Shown here: positions 44,121 through 54,100 of the stretch, piece by piece | How positions within the stretch are numbered: the first letter of the stretch is position 1 | Layout of the letters: each line of letters opens with the position of its first letter | NCBI RefSeq assembly: GCF_014117265.1 | Contig: NZ_CP059833.1 | Span: 1,705,069-1,769,068 of the forward strand | DNA length: 64,000 nucleotides | Reading direction: 5' to 3' | DNA from: Corynebacterium hindlerae | Lineage (GTDB): Bacteria > Actinomycetota > Actinomycetes > Mycobacteriales > Mycobacteriaceae | Made by a program: the position numbers and the translations under genes | Notes under the pieces: model-generated | What the model was told of the DNA's origin: nothing | Database searches by the model: none | The model's input: the letters and a program-made list of their open reading frames with translations, nothing else

Positions 44121-45155
44121 ATGTCAATTGCAAAGCGTCTGCGCAGTGCAGGACGGAAAATCACTTCGGTAGCGCTTGCTGCTGTCACCGCGGCAGGTCT
44201 GGCCGTCGCCGGTTCTGGTGTTGCACATGCTGATAATCGCGATTGGCTGCGCCCAGACGCCACCGGTACCTGCGACTGGGACCCAGCAATGTACTGGGTA
44301 CAGCGTTGCGACGTCTGGTCCGAATCCATGGGACGCACCATCCCTGTCCTGATTCAGCCAGCACAGCGTGGCGGTGACGCAGGCTTCTACCTCCTCGACG
44401 GCATGCGCGCCGACAACAACCAGACCGGTTGGACCAAGTACTCCAACGCCCCACAGGCATACGAGAACTCCAACATCACCCTGATCATGCCAGTCGGTGG
44501 TGCAGGTTCCTTCTACGCAGACTGGGATGAGCCAGCACTCGTCTCCTCGAACTCCAGCGGAGGCCCAGTTACTTACCGTTGGGAAACCTTCCTGACCAGC
44601 GAACTGCCAGGCTACCTGCAGCAGCACTTCGGCGTTAACCCAGGCCGCAACTCCATCGCCGGCCTGTCCATGGGTGGTACCGCCGCACTGAACCTAGCCG
44701 CACGCCACCCAGGCCAGTTCCAGCAGGCAATGTCCTGGTCCGGCTACCTGCACACTACCGCACCAGGCATGCAGTCCCTGCTCCGCATCGCACTCATCGA
44801 CACCGGTGGATTCAACCTGAACGCAATGTTCGGCGCCACCATGAACCCACGCCGCTTCGAAAACGACCCGTACCACAACCTCGAAGGCCTCCGCGGCAAG
44901 GACGTCTACATCTCCGCCGCAACCGGCAACTGGACCCAAGCCGACATGAACCTTGCCCTCAACGACCGTATCGTCGGCTGGGGACTCGAAGCACTGGCCA
45001 ACATGTCTACCAAGAAATGGGAGCAAAAGGCCCGCAGCATGGGCCTGAACGTCACCGCTGACTACCAGCCAGCAGGCGTCCACAACTGGGGCATCTGGAA
45101 CGAACAGATGTGGAAGACCCGTGACCGCGTCCTCGACGTCATGGGCGCCTGGTAA
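44121..45155 (+). CDS. mytB: Mycolyltransferase (antigen-85 family), MytB-like
   Basis: An exported alpha/beta-hydrolase that moves mycolate from trehalose monomycolate to a second TMM or to arabinogalactan. The 344-residue protein has a signal peptide (about 1-37, AVAGSGVAHA cleavage). The nucleophile Ser183 lies in [10 protein letters not shown], and the catalytic His321 in AGVHNWGIW. There are no LGFP repeats. GAGGAGAA precedes the ATG. It corresponds to the shorter of the two clustered mycolyltransferases of C. glutamicum (cmt2/mytB). A terminator follows. Confidence 0.93.
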   Translation: MSIAKRLRSAGRKITSVALAAVTAAGLAVAGSGVAHADNRDWLRPDATGTCDWDPAMYWVQRCDVWSESMGRTIPVLIQPAQRGGDAGFYLLDGMRADNNQTGWTKYSNAPQAYENSNITLIMPVGGAGSFYADWDEPALVSSNSSGGPVTYRWETFLTSELPGYLQQHFGVNPGRNSIAGLSMGGTAALNLAARHPGQFQQAMSWSGYLHTTAPGMQSLLRIALIDTGGFNLNAMFGATMNPRRFENDPYHNLEGLRGKDVYISAATGNWTQADMNLALNDRIVGWGLEALANMSTKKWEQKARSMGLNVTADYQPAGVHNWGIWNEQMWKTRDRVLDVMGAW

Positions 45156-45169
45156 AACGCACTTTTAAG

Positions 45170-45199
45170 CCCCCGGCAGGGTTCACCTGCCGGGGTTTC
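45170..45199 (+). terminator. Rho-independent terminator after mytB
   Basis: CCCCGGCAGG (45171-45180), loop GTTCA, CCTGCCGGGG (45186-45195), then TTT: a perfect 10-bp stem. Confidence 0.85.
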
Positions 45200-45240
45200 G
45201 GCGTTATTGGGGTGCTGGTTGGTGGGGTGTTGTGCGTTGT

Positions 45241-45356
45241 TCCCGACATTACCCTCCCGAAGTTCGGGGTGAAGGGGCGTTTTTGGGGCAACCTCGGGGG
45301 CGTAATGTCGGGGCGGTTGCGACAGGCGGGCAACCTCGGGGACGTAATGTCGGGGC
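45241..45356 (+). repeat. GC-rich palindromic repeat, copy D
   Basis: CCCGACATTACCCTCCCGAA at 45242, the dyad and TTTTTGGGGC, then two tail units beginning CTCGG at 45293 and 45335, again 42 bp apart although the sequence between the conserved blocks differs from copy C. Confidence 0.75.
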
Positions 45357-45641
45357 GATGGTTGTGGCCGAAGCGGCAGATGAAGAACTCCTCGTTTTAT
45401 TGGTGTGTCACACCCCAAAAGTCTAAAGTTGAACTTAAACTTGAGTCCAACCTGACGGCTGATCCATTTGGCCCACACCAAGTGGCTGCTCGGCCTGAAG
45501 CGGCGAAAAAATTCATAAGGCGTCACGCCTTCCGGAAGCGGGGAACTTTCGGAAAATGTGGCCCGCAGATATCAGTCTCTGTCTCGCATATGAGGTGGGG
45601 ACTAGTTCCAGCTGAAAACATACTAAGTCTAAGGAATTTTC
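45357..45641. other. mytA upstream region with candidate operators
   Basis: 285 bp without a gene. It contains AAGTTGAACTT with a further AAACTTGA (around 45426-45443) and the perfect palindrome AAGGCGTCACGCCTT (45517-45531). Either could bind a regulator of mytA. I could not identify a confident -10 box. Confidence 0.4.
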
Positions 45642-47573
45642 ATGCGCGAAACTCGCTCTGCTCGGCGACGTTCCCTGTTCCGCACCCTGGCTGCCGTGCC
45701 GGTTGCGTTGGCGTTAACTACGTCGACGGCTTCCCCTGCACTGGCACAGAGTGTTTCTTCTGGTGTGTCCAGTGGCCTTCCGGGCACTGATTACCTGAAG
45801 CCGGGAGAGGTGCCGCAGCGTACCCCAATTAAGACCGATCACCCAAAGATTGAGGGTTTGCCGGCAGGTGTGTCGGTGGACCGTGTTGAGTGGCTCACTG
45901 ACCGTCGTGTGGCGGTGTTCATTAAGTCGGCTGTGATGCCGGAGCAGTTGATGCAGGTTCAGATTTTGTTGGCCCGCGACTGGCACTCAAACCCAACGAT
46001 GAAGTTCCCAGAGGTGTGGGCGCTGGATGGCCTGCGCGCAGTGGATACGGAAAATGGCTGGACCATTCACACCAACATTGAGCAGTTCTATGCCGACAAG
46101 AATGTGAATGTGATTCTGCCGGTCGGTGGCGAGGCGTCCTTCTACACCGACTGGGAAGGTCCTGCCAACGGCAAGAACTACAAGTGGGAGTCTTTCCTGC
46201 TTAATGAGCTGCCAGCTGTCCTAGACAACGGTTACCGGTCTAGCGGTCAGCGCGCTATCACTGGCCTGTCCATGGGTGGCACTGCCGCAATGAACCTTGC
46301 TCAGCATCGTCCAGACATGTTCAATTTCGTGGGTTCCTTCTCTGGTTACCTGGACACCACCTCCCCAGGAATGCCGGAGATGCTGCGGGCTGCCATGGTT
46401 GAGGGCGGCGGATACGACGTCAACAACATGTGGGGTGCGCCGGTGAACCAGCGATGGATCGACAACGATCCAAAGCTCGGAATTGATGCGCTCAAGGGTA
46501 AGACCGTGTATGTATCGGCAGGCAGTGGACGCGATGACTTCGGCGAGCCAGGCTCTGTCGCAACCGGACCGGCCAATGAGGCTGGCAAGGGTCTCGAGGT
46601 GGTTTCTCGGATGACTACCCAAACCTTCGTTGACCGAGCAAAGAAGGACAATGTGCCAGTCATTGCTCAGTTCCGCCCATCTGGCGTCCACAACTGGCCG
46701 TACTGGCAGTTCGAGATGGCTCAGGCTTGGCCATACATTGCGGACTCCATGGGGATGAAGAAGGAAGACCGTGGTTCGGACTGCACCACAGTTGGTGCGA
46801 TTGCGGATCTGACCAAGGGCGGCCAGTGGGGCTCCTGCCTGAATGATGAGTATGACGTCAAGGGCGGTCGGGCTCAGGACTTCCGCGCAGGCCGCGCATA
46901 CTGGTCCCCAGAGACCGGGGCTCATATCTTGATTGGCCGTATCGGTGCTCGCTTCACCGAGATGGGTGCTACTGATTCCTGGCTCGGCTTCCCGATCTCT
47001 AACGAGGAAGCTACCCCTGATGGCAAGGGACGCTACGTCCACTTCCAGAACGGCTCCATCTACTGGACCCACGAGACCAACGCCGTGGAAATCCCTCGTG
47101 ACATGTTCGAGGCGTTCGGTCGCCAGGGTTATGAAGCTGGCGTGCTTGGCTACCCAGTTGACGTGCCAAAGCAGGTCAACGGCAATTTGGTCCAGCAGTT
47201 CCAGGGTGGTTACGTGGTTCGTAACAGCAAGGGCGAGGCGTTCTTCGTCCGCGGCGAAATTGCGAAGCACTACGGTGAACTGAAGACGGCGTCGTCGAAG
47301 CTGGGTGCACCAGTCTCCGATGAGTTCTTGATTCCGGGCGGTGCCCTGCAGAACTTTGAGCATGGCACCATGTACTGGAGTGCCGCTACGGGTGCGCACT
47401 TCATTCTCAACGGCGACATTCGCGATGCGTGGGGCAAAACCGGGTGGGAGAATGGCCCATTCGGCTGGCCAATTGCTGACCAGGAAGCAATTCCAGCCGG
47501 TGGTGAGCAAATGAAGTTCCAGCACGGCACCATCAAACAGCTCAATGGCCAAATTGTTGAGGAGCGACGCTAG
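45642..47573 (+). CDS. mytA: Mycolyltransferase with C-terminal LGFP repeats, MytA (PS1/Cop1-like)
   Basis: A 643-residue exported mycolyltransferase. The signal peptide (about 1-37) is cleaved near PALAQ. The esterase domain has Ser210 in [10 protein letters not shown] and His350 in SGVHNWPYW. The C-terminal region (about 435-640) holds four LGFP-type repeats, recognised by [27 protein letters not shown] and PFGWPIADQ, each followed by a HFQNG/NFEHG/KFQHG-type strand. LGFP repeats are thought to tether proteins to the arabinogalactan-mycolate layer. It is the paralogue of mytB. The lipoprotein and cutinase genes follow with no gap. Confidence 0.95.
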   Translation: MRETRSARRRSLFRTLAAVPVALALTTSTASPALAQSVSSGVSSGLPGTDYLKPGEVPQRTPIKTDHPKIEGLPAGVSVDRVEWLTDRRVAVFIKSAVMPEQLMQVQILLARDWHSNPTMKFPEVWALDGLRAVDTENGWTIHTNIEQFYADKNVNVILPVGGEASFYTDWEGPANGKNYKWESFLLNELPAVLDNGYRSSGQRAITGLSMGGTAAMNLAQHRPDMFNFVGSFSGYLDTTSPGMPEMLRAAMVEGGGYDVNNMWGAPVNQRWIDNDPKLGIDALKGKTVYVSAGSGRDDFGEPGSVATGPANEAGKGLEVVSRMTTQTFVDRAKKDNVPVIAQFRPSGVHNWPYWQFEMAQAWPYIADSMGMKKEDRGSDCTTVGAIADLTKGGQWGSCLNDEYDVKGGRAQDFRAGRAYWSPETGAHILIGRIGARFTEMGATDSWLGFPISNEEATPDGKGRYVHFQNGSIYWTHETNAVEIPRDMFEAFGRQGYEAGVLGYPVDVPKQVNGNLVQQFQGGYVVRNSKGEAFFVRGEIAKHYGELKTASSKLGAPVSDEFLIPGGALQNFEHGTMYWSAATGAHFILNGDIRDAWGKTGWENGPFGWPIADQEAIPAGGEQMKFQHGTIKQLNGQIVEERR

Positions 47574-48059
47574 ATGCGTAACACCGCAACCGTAGTCGCA
47601 CTCGCCGCTGTCGCGCTCACACTGGGCGCGTGCGGTGGGGGTGCGACCGTAGACAATGAAAAAGCTACACCGTCGACCGTGGCGCCGCTGGCGAAGGTGC
47701 CGGGGGTTGAGGGCACTCCGGCGTCGACAAGCCCGGCAAAGCCCCCACGCAGCGGCGGTGAGGCAGCAGCCCCCGCGCCGCGCGACGAGGCCGTGCAGGA
47801 AGTAAGCGCCTTGCCGACGCCCGCCCCACGCCCCGACAAGGAACAAAAGCTCCTTGATGACCTGAAAAAGCAGGGCATCAAGGTGGAAGGCGTCGAAGAC
47901 CAAATGGTGAGCGTCGCCGACGGGATCTGTACCCAAGAAAAGGACAACCCAACGGTGGGCGCAGTATCGGGTCAGCTCATTGAGCAGCAGCGCACCGACA
48001 AGAAACCAGAAGAAGTAGCGGACATCCTTGTGAAATCCGCGAAAGGGGCGTACTGCTAA
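47574..48059 (+). CDS. DUF732-type lipoprotein
   Basis: A 161-residue lipoprotein with lipobox LTLGAC (cysteine about 20). A Pro/Ala-rich linker (about 25-90) is followed by a small helical C-terminal domain starting KLLDDLKKQGI, with two cysteines (DGICTQ and GAYC) expected to form a disulfide, as in DUF732 proteins. Its ATG is the base after the mytA stop, so it is tightly coupled to mytA. The role is unknown, but this gene sits between mytA and the cutinase in corynebacteria. Confidence 0.85.
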   Translation: MRNTATVVALAAVALTLGACGGGATVDNEKATPSTVAPLAKVPGVEGTPASTSPAKPPRSGGEAAAPAPRDEAVQEVSALPTPAPRPDKEQKLLDDLKKQGIKVEGVEDQMVSVADGICTQEKDNPTVGAVSGQLIEQQRTDKKPEEVADILVKSAKGAYC

Positions 48060-48062
48060 CGT

Positions 48063-48980
48063 ATGCGAAAAATTCTCACTGTCATCGTGACGCTGATCCT
48101 GCTCGTCGTAGTTGGCGCGGGTGTGATCAACTGGCTCAACAGCACCGGCAAGAGCCCGCTTCCTACCGAACCGGGAGAAACGCCCACGTCAGAGGCGGCC
48201 CAGCCCGACTGGTGCCCGAACGTGGAAGTGATCGCGGCACCAGGAACCTGGGAATCCTCCCCTGAGGACGACCCCATCAACCCGACCGCGAACCCAGCGT
48301 CGTTCATGCTGACAGTGACCCAGCCCCTCCAGCAGCGGTACAGCCCAGACGACGTGAAAGTGTGGACGCTGCCGTACACGGCACAGTTCCAGAACGTCAA
48401 CGCGATGCACGAGATGCCTTATGACCAGTCACGTCAGGAAGGCACCTCGAAGCTGGAGAATGAGCTGCGCATCATGCATAGGGATTGCCCGAAGACCGAA
48501 TTCGTGTTGATGGGCTTCTCGCAGGGTGCCGTGATCGTCGGAGACATTGCTAACCAGATTGGCGCCGGGCAGGGCGTCATTCCTGCGGACAGTGTTCGAG
48601 GCGTCGCGGTCGTAGCGGACGGGCGCCGTGAGCCTGGTGTGGGCCAGGCTCAGGGTAACCCCGTCTCCGGTGTGGGCGCGGAGGTGTCCCTGGAGCTGCT
48701 GAATCCGCTTACCCAGCACATCATGCCTGGCGCTACCATGCGTGGCCCACGCGCCGGTGGCTACGGGGCCCTGCAGGATCGGGTGATGGACATTTGTGCC
48801 CCAGATGACCACATCTGCGACGCCCCACTAGGGGTGGGCAATGCCATTGCCCGCGCACAGGCACTCATCGCCGCGAATGCCGTGCACGCGCAATACGCCA
48901 CCAACCCGAACGTCTTCCCGGGGTCGACCACCACCCAGTGGCTCATCGACTGGGCCGCCGGGCTTATCGACGCCTCGTAG
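48063..48980 (+). CDS. Cutinase-like esterase (Culp6/Rv3802c type)
   Basis: A 305-residue protein with an N-terminal membrane anchor (about 4-24) and an extracytoplasmic cutinase domain. The nucleophile Ser153 lies in MGFSQGAVI, the aspartate probably in DICAPDDHICD, and the cysteines there form the cutinase disulfide. Rv3802c is an essential envelope phospholipase/thioesterase whose inhibition changes mycolate composition. It lies 3 bp after the lipoprotein gene and is followed by a terminator, so mytA-lipoprotein-cutinase is one operon. Confidence 0.9.
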   Translation: MRKILTVIVTLILLVVVGAGVINWLNSTGKSPLPTEPGETPTSEAAQPDWCPNVEVIAAPGTWESSPEDDPINPTANPASFMLTVTQPLQQRYSPDDVKVWTLPYTAQFQNVNAMHEMPYDQSRQEGTSKLENELRIMHRDCPKTEFVLMGFSQGAVIVGDIANQIGAGQGVIPADSVRGVAVVADGRREPGVGQAQGNPVSGVGAEVSLELLNPLTQHIMPGATMRGPRAGGYGALQDRVMDICAPDDHICDAPLGVGNAIARAQALIAANAVHAQYATNPNVFPGSTTTQWLIDWAAGLIDAS

Positions 48981-48995
48981 CCGCTTAGCTGAATG

Positions 48996-49034
48996 CCACC
49001 TCGGTCGTTGTTAATGGAGGCCGGGGTGGTTTTT
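48996..49034 (+). terminator. Terminator after the cutinase gene
   Basis: CCACCTCGG (48996-49004) pairs with CCGGGGTGG (49021-49029, one G-T pair), followed by TTTTT. Confidence 0.8.
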
Positions 49035-49187
49035 GGTATCTCGGGCGCGAACAAATTGCCTGCATAACTGGCTCAAGGCAGGTAAACTCTTCGCTTAACA
49101 AAACTTTCCAGAAGAAATAGTTTTGCTTCGCAAAGCAATCTGGGTAAAGTGACCTCACGAAATGACACGCGACCTTTAAGGACACAT

Positions 49188-51023
49188 ATGGATATCAATG
49201 CAGCAATGGGCCGGTTCTTCGATGAAACTGGCAATATTGTCCTCCCTCCTGAGTTCACTCTCGCAGCTATGTGTGAGCTGATGTACCAGGCGGATGCTGC
49301 TGCTGGCGGTAAGGACCGCGAAGTACTGCGCTTTTGGGATTACGCGGATTCTCGCGAGGGACAGCTGATGTCCTTCACTCGCGAGCAGGTCAACACCCGC
49401 ATCAAGGCGGTGGCTGCGCGTCTGCAGCAGACCGGCCAGCTCGGTGACCGTGTCGCAATCCTGGCGGGTAACAGCCCGGAATATGTGTTCTCCTTCCTGG
49501 GTGCCCTCTACGCTGGCATGGTGCCGGTGCCACTGTATGACCCAGCTGAGCCGGGCCACACGGATCACCTGACCGCGGTGATCGGCGATTCCAAGCCTAA
49601 GTTCGCCCTCACCAATTCCAAGAGCGCAGCCGCCACCCGTAAGTTCTTCGCGGCAACCCCTGCGGCGGAGCGCCCACGCATCCTCTCAGTGGATTCCCTC
49701 CCGGACTCCACCGCCGAGGCCTTTGTGAACCCGATGACTAACCCTGAGGTGCTGGCGATGCTGAAGGAGTCTAAGACGGCTCCGGTAGATTCGGTGGCAT
49801 TCCTGCAGTACACCTCCGGTTCCACCCGCACCCCAGCTGGTGTGGTGTTGACCAACCGCAACATCATGACCAACGTGCTGCAGATTTTCCGTGCTGCACA
49901 GCTTAAGCACCCGATGCGCCTTGCACTGTGGATCCCGCTGCACCACGACATGGGCATGATCCTGTCCGCCTTCGTCACCATCCTTGGCGTGGGCCTGGAC
50001 TTGATGCGCCCACGCGACTTCCTGCAGCAGCCATCTCGCTGGATCGAGCAGCTGAACCGCCGCGAGGGCGACGCCAACGTGTACTCCGTGGTCCCGAACT
50101 TCGCATTGGAGCTCGGCGCACGCTATGGCATGCCAAAGGATGTCGACGTTGACCTGTCGGCTGTAGACGGTCTGATCATTGGCTCTGAGCCGGTGACCGA
50201 GAAGGCCGTCGATTCCTTCTTCCAGGTGTACGGCGAGAAGGGCTTGAACCGGCTCGCCCTGCGCCCAACTTACGGCCTGGCGGAGGCAACCCTGCTGGTA
50301 TCCACCCCTCAGACGGACGAGCGTCCGCTGTTCAAGCGCTTTGACCGCGAGGCGCTCGCGGAAGGACGCGTGGAGCTCAGCGACGGCGGCACTGCATTCG
50401 CTGCAGTTGGCCAGCCAATTCAGCCAATGGCGATGATCCTGGTCAACCCAGAGACTCGCGAGGAAATCGAAGACGGACAGATCGGTGAGTTCTGGTGCCA
50501 TGGCGCCAACATGGCACAGGGCTACCTGGGCCGTGATGAGGAAACCGCCACCACCTTCCACAACAAGCTGGCGAAGAAGCTGGACAAGGGATCCCGTGCC
50601 GAAGGCGTCGCAGAGGATGCGATCTGGATGGCTACCGGTGACTTGGGAACCTTCATTGACGGCCAGATCTACCTCACCGGCCGACTCAAGGACCTCATCG
50701 TTATCGCTGGTCGCAACCACTACCCGCAGGACATTGAACACACTGTCCAGACCGCGAGCGAGCAGGTGCGCCCAGACAGCGTTGCTGCGTTCGCGATCGA
50801 GGGGGAGGACGTCGAAAAGCTGGTTATTATCGCCGAGCGTGACATTGACCGCACTGAGGACGGCGACGCTGCAGCCATCGACGCGATCCGTTCCGCGGTG
50901 ACCGCCCAGCATGGTGTTAATCCTCACGACGTGCGGATCGTGGCGCCTGATGAGATTAAGCGCTCCTCGAGCGGTAAGATTGCACGCAGGGTGGTGCGCA
51001 AAGCGTACCTTGAGGAAAGCTAG
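49188..51023 (+). CDS. fadD32: Long-chain fatty-acid-AMP ligase FadD32
   Basis: Activates the meromycolic (long) acyl chain as acyl-AMP and loads it on the N-terminal ACP of Pks13. The 611-residue protein has the adenylate-forming signature YTSGSTRTPAGVVLTNRN, the FAAL-type GSEPVTEKAVDSF block, ATGDLG, the hinge LTGRLKDLIVI, and RSSSGKIARR near the C-terminus. I chose ATG 49188 (MDINAAMGRFFDETG) with AAGGA just upstream over the ATG at 49149. A terminator-like hairpin separates it from pks13. Confidence 0.95.
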   Translation: MDINAAMGRFFDETGNIVLPPEFTLAAMCELMYQADAAAGGKDREVLRFWDYADSREGQLMSFTREQVNTRIKAVAARLQQTGQLGDRVAILAGNSPEYVFSFLGALYAGMVPVPLYDPAEPGHTDHLTAVIGDSKPKFALTNSKSAAATRKFFAATPAAERPRILSVDSLPDSTAEAFVNPMTNPEVLAMLKESKTAPVDSVAFLQYTSGSTRTPAGVVLTNRNIMTNVLQIFRAAQLKHPMRLALWIPLHHDMGMILSAFVTILGVGLDLMRPRDFLQQPSRWIEQLNRREGDANVYSVVPNFALELGARYGMPKDVDVDLSAVDGLIIGSEPVTEKAVDSFFQVYGEKGLNRLALRPTYGLAEATLLVSTPQTDERPLFKRFDREALAEGRVELSDGGTAFAAVGQPIQPMAMILVNPETREEIEDGQIGEFWCHGANMAQGYLGRDEETATTFHNKLAKKLDKGSRAEGVAEDAIWMATGDLGTFIDGQIYLTGRLKDLIVIAGRNHYPQDIEHTVQTASEQVRPDSVAAFAIEGEDVEKLVIIAERDIDRTEDGDAAAIDAIRSAVTAQHGVNPHDVRIVAPDEIKRSSSGKIARRVVRKAYLEES

Positions 51024-51070
51024 GTGCCACTGTAACGATTTGTAACAAAATCGAGACAAGTACCTAGAGA

Positions 51071-51115
51071 GCCCTTCTATGTCCTCTCAATTGAGAAGAT
51101 GGAGAAGGGCCTTTT
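51071..51115 (+). terminator. Hairpin terminator between fadD32 and pks13
   Basis: GCCCTTCT (51071-51078) pairs with AGAAGGGC (51103-51110), with an inner CTCAATTGAG, followed by CTTTT. Confidence 0.75.
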
Positions 51116-51144
51116 AGTAATGTCCGTAAATCGATCGAAGAAGG

Positions 51145-51150
51145 TAGGCT
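51145..51150 (+). promoter_or_regulatory. -10 box of pks13 (leaderless)
   Basis: TAGGCT, 6 nt before ATG 51157. Together with the upstream hairpin it gives pks13 its own transcript. Confidence 0.6.
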
Positions 51151-51156
51151 GCCGGC

Positions 51157-54100
51157 ATGGACTCCACGCAGGAAAGCACCGGGATGAATGTCTCTGAGCT
51201 GAAAGAGTGGCTGCGTAGTTGGGTGGTAGCCACGACCGGTTTACCTGCAGAAGAGATCACGGACGACAAATCTCTCCAAAACTTCGGTTTGAGCTCCCGT
51301 GATGTGGTGCTGCTTTCCGGAGAGCTGGAAAACCTGCTGGGGGTTCAGCTGGACGCCACCGTCGCCTACGAATACCCCACCATCGGGGCACTCGCACAGC
51401 GCCTTATCGACGGCGCATCCACCCGCACCCTCACCGCCAAGGGGCGACGCAACGTAGCCGCCACGACCGGCGCGCACGACATTGCCATCGTGGGCATGGC
51501 TACCCGTTTCCCCGGCGCCGCGAACGCCGACGAGTTCTGGGACCTGTTGGTGTCCGGTGTGGACGCCACCTCTGACTTGCCAATGGGGCGCTGGTCCGAA
51601 TACTCCGCCGACGAAGTGATGACGGAAAAGATCGCGGAAAACAATGTCCGTGGCGGTTACATCCAGGACATCGGCACTTTTGATGCGGAGTTTTTCGGTA
51701 TTTCCCCAGTGGAAGCTGCGAACATGGATCCGCAGCAGCGGTTTGCGCTCGAACTGACCTGGGAAGCGTTGGAACACGCGCACATCCCGGCAAGTTCGCT
51801 GAAGGGCGGGTCCGTTGGCGTGTTCATCGGTTCCTCCAATGTTGACTACGGAATGATCATCGTCGCTGACCCAGCTGAGGCGCACCCGTACGCGCTTACT
51901 GGTACAGCCAGCTCGATCATCCCGAACCGTGTGTCCTACGCCTTCGATTTCCGCGGACCTTCCGTATCCGTGGACACCGCATGCTCGTCCAGCCTCGTGG
52001 CCATTCACGACGCCGTCCGCGCGCTGCGTACCGGCGATGCTGACCTTGCCATTGCCGGTGGTGTGAACATCCTGGCCTCCCCATTCGTTTCCACAGCTTT
52101 CGGTGAGCTGGGCGTGATCAGCCCCACGGGCAAGATTCACGCATTTTCGGATGATGCTGACGGATTCGTCCGTGCCGACGGCGCGGGCCTGTTTGTGCTC
52201 AAGCGGGTAGAGGAAGCCATTGCCGACGGAGACAACATCCTCGGTGTGATCAAGGGCTCTGCGGTGAACTCCGACGGCCACTCCAACGGTCTGACGGCGC
52301 CGAACCCGGAAGCACAGGTTGACGTGCTGGAACGCGCCTACGCCGATGCCGGCATTGATCCGACCATCGTGGACTACGTTGAAGCACACGGCACGGGAAC
52401 CATCCTCGGTGATCCGATCGAAGCATCGGCGTTGGGGGCGGTGCTCGGCAAGGGCCGTGACATCGCAGAACCGACTCTGCTGGGCTCCGCGAAGTCCAAC
52501 ATCGGACACTCTGAATCCGCAGCCGGGGCCGCTGGCCTAGCCAAGGTGTTGCTGGGCATGCGCAACGGCGTGATCCCGCCGAGCATCAACTTTGCCGGGC
52601 CGAACCGCTACATCGACTTTGACGCCGAACACCTGGAAATCGTGGAAGACCCACGGGAGTGGCCGGAATACTCTGGCAAGAAGCTCGCTGGTGTATCTGG
52701 ATTCGGTTTCGGTGGCACCAACGCACACCTGGTGGTGCAGGAGTTTGACCCAGCGGAATACGAACAGAAGCCACAGCAGGACAGCCAGCTGGAAGGCGTG
52801 CTGTTGCCGGTGAGCGGATTGCTGCCATCGCGGCGTCGGCAAGCAGCGGCAGACCTGGCGGACTTCCTGGAAGGGCGACCGGATGCGGACCTGGTGAAAG
52901 TGGGACGCTCCCTCGCGCGCCGCAACCATGGCCGCTCCCGCGCCACGGTTGATGCCAGCACGGTGGACGAGGCCGTCAAGCGCTTGCGCAAGGTGGCGGA
53001 AGGCAAGAAGAGTGTCGGTATCAATGCTGCTGACGCGCCTGCCACACACGGGCCGGTGTTCGTCTACTCCGGTTTCGGTTCGCAGCACCGCAAGATGGCG
53101 AAGGACATGCTGGAGCTGTCGCCGATGTTCGCGCAGCGACTGGCGGAACTCAACACGCTGATTGAGTTCGAGTCCGGCTGGTCCCTCCTGGACATCATCG
53201 CTGACGACGCCCAAACGTACGACACGGAGACCGCGCAGGTCGCCATCACCGCGATCCAGATTGCCCTCACGGACTACCTCGCTGCGTTCGGAGCGAAGCC
53301 AGCCGCCGTCGTGGGCATGTCCATGGGTGAAATCGCCGCAGCATACGCCGCAGGTGGCCTCACTGATGTCGACGCGATGCGCATCGCCTCACACCGCTCC
53401 CGCCTGATGGGAGAGGGCGAAAAATCCCTGCCCGAAGACCAGCTCGGCGCGATGGCTGTGGTGGAGTTCTCCGCTGAAGACCTGGAGAGCTTCATCGCAG
53501 AGCACCCCGAGTACGAAGGCATCGAGCCAGCCGTTTACGCCGGTCCAGGCATGACCACCGTCGGAGGTCCGCGTGAGGCTGTGATGAACCTCGTAGAGTA
53601 CCTGGATGGCGAGGGTAAATTCGCGCGCGCCCTCGACGTCAAGGGCGCTGGCCACACCTCCGCCGTGGAGCCACTGCTGGGAGAGTTGGCGGCGGAAACC
53701 GCTGACATCGAGCCACGCCCCACCACGATCCCGCTGTTCAGCTCGGTGGATAAGGGAGTGGTCTACCCAGCCGGTTCCGTCATCCACGACTCCGACTACT
53801 GGCTCCGCTGCACCCGCGGGAGTGTCTGGTTCTTGGAAGCCACCCAACAGGTGTTCGCAGCTGGGCACAGCACGTTGGTGGAGATTTCCCCGAACCCAGT
53901 CGCTCTCATGGGCATGATGAACACTGCCTTCTCCGTTGGAGCGGCTGATTCGCAACTCCTCTACGCGCTCAAGCGGAAGGTCCCGGCCGCAGACTCGCTG
54001 CGCGACCTGCTGGCGAAGCTGTACGTGGGTGGTGCAGACATAAACTTCGACCTTCTCTACGGCGATGGCGCTCGCCTCGATGCGCCACACATCACCTGGA

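Noticed and set aside
46221..47936. 571-codon minus-strand frame
   Set aside because: Antisense to mytA and the lipoprotein gene, whose active-site and LGFP motifs are clear.
49686..52509. Long minus-strand frames opposite fadD32 and pks13
   Set aside because: Both underlying plus-strand genes have complete catalytic motifs. The minus frames show no domains.
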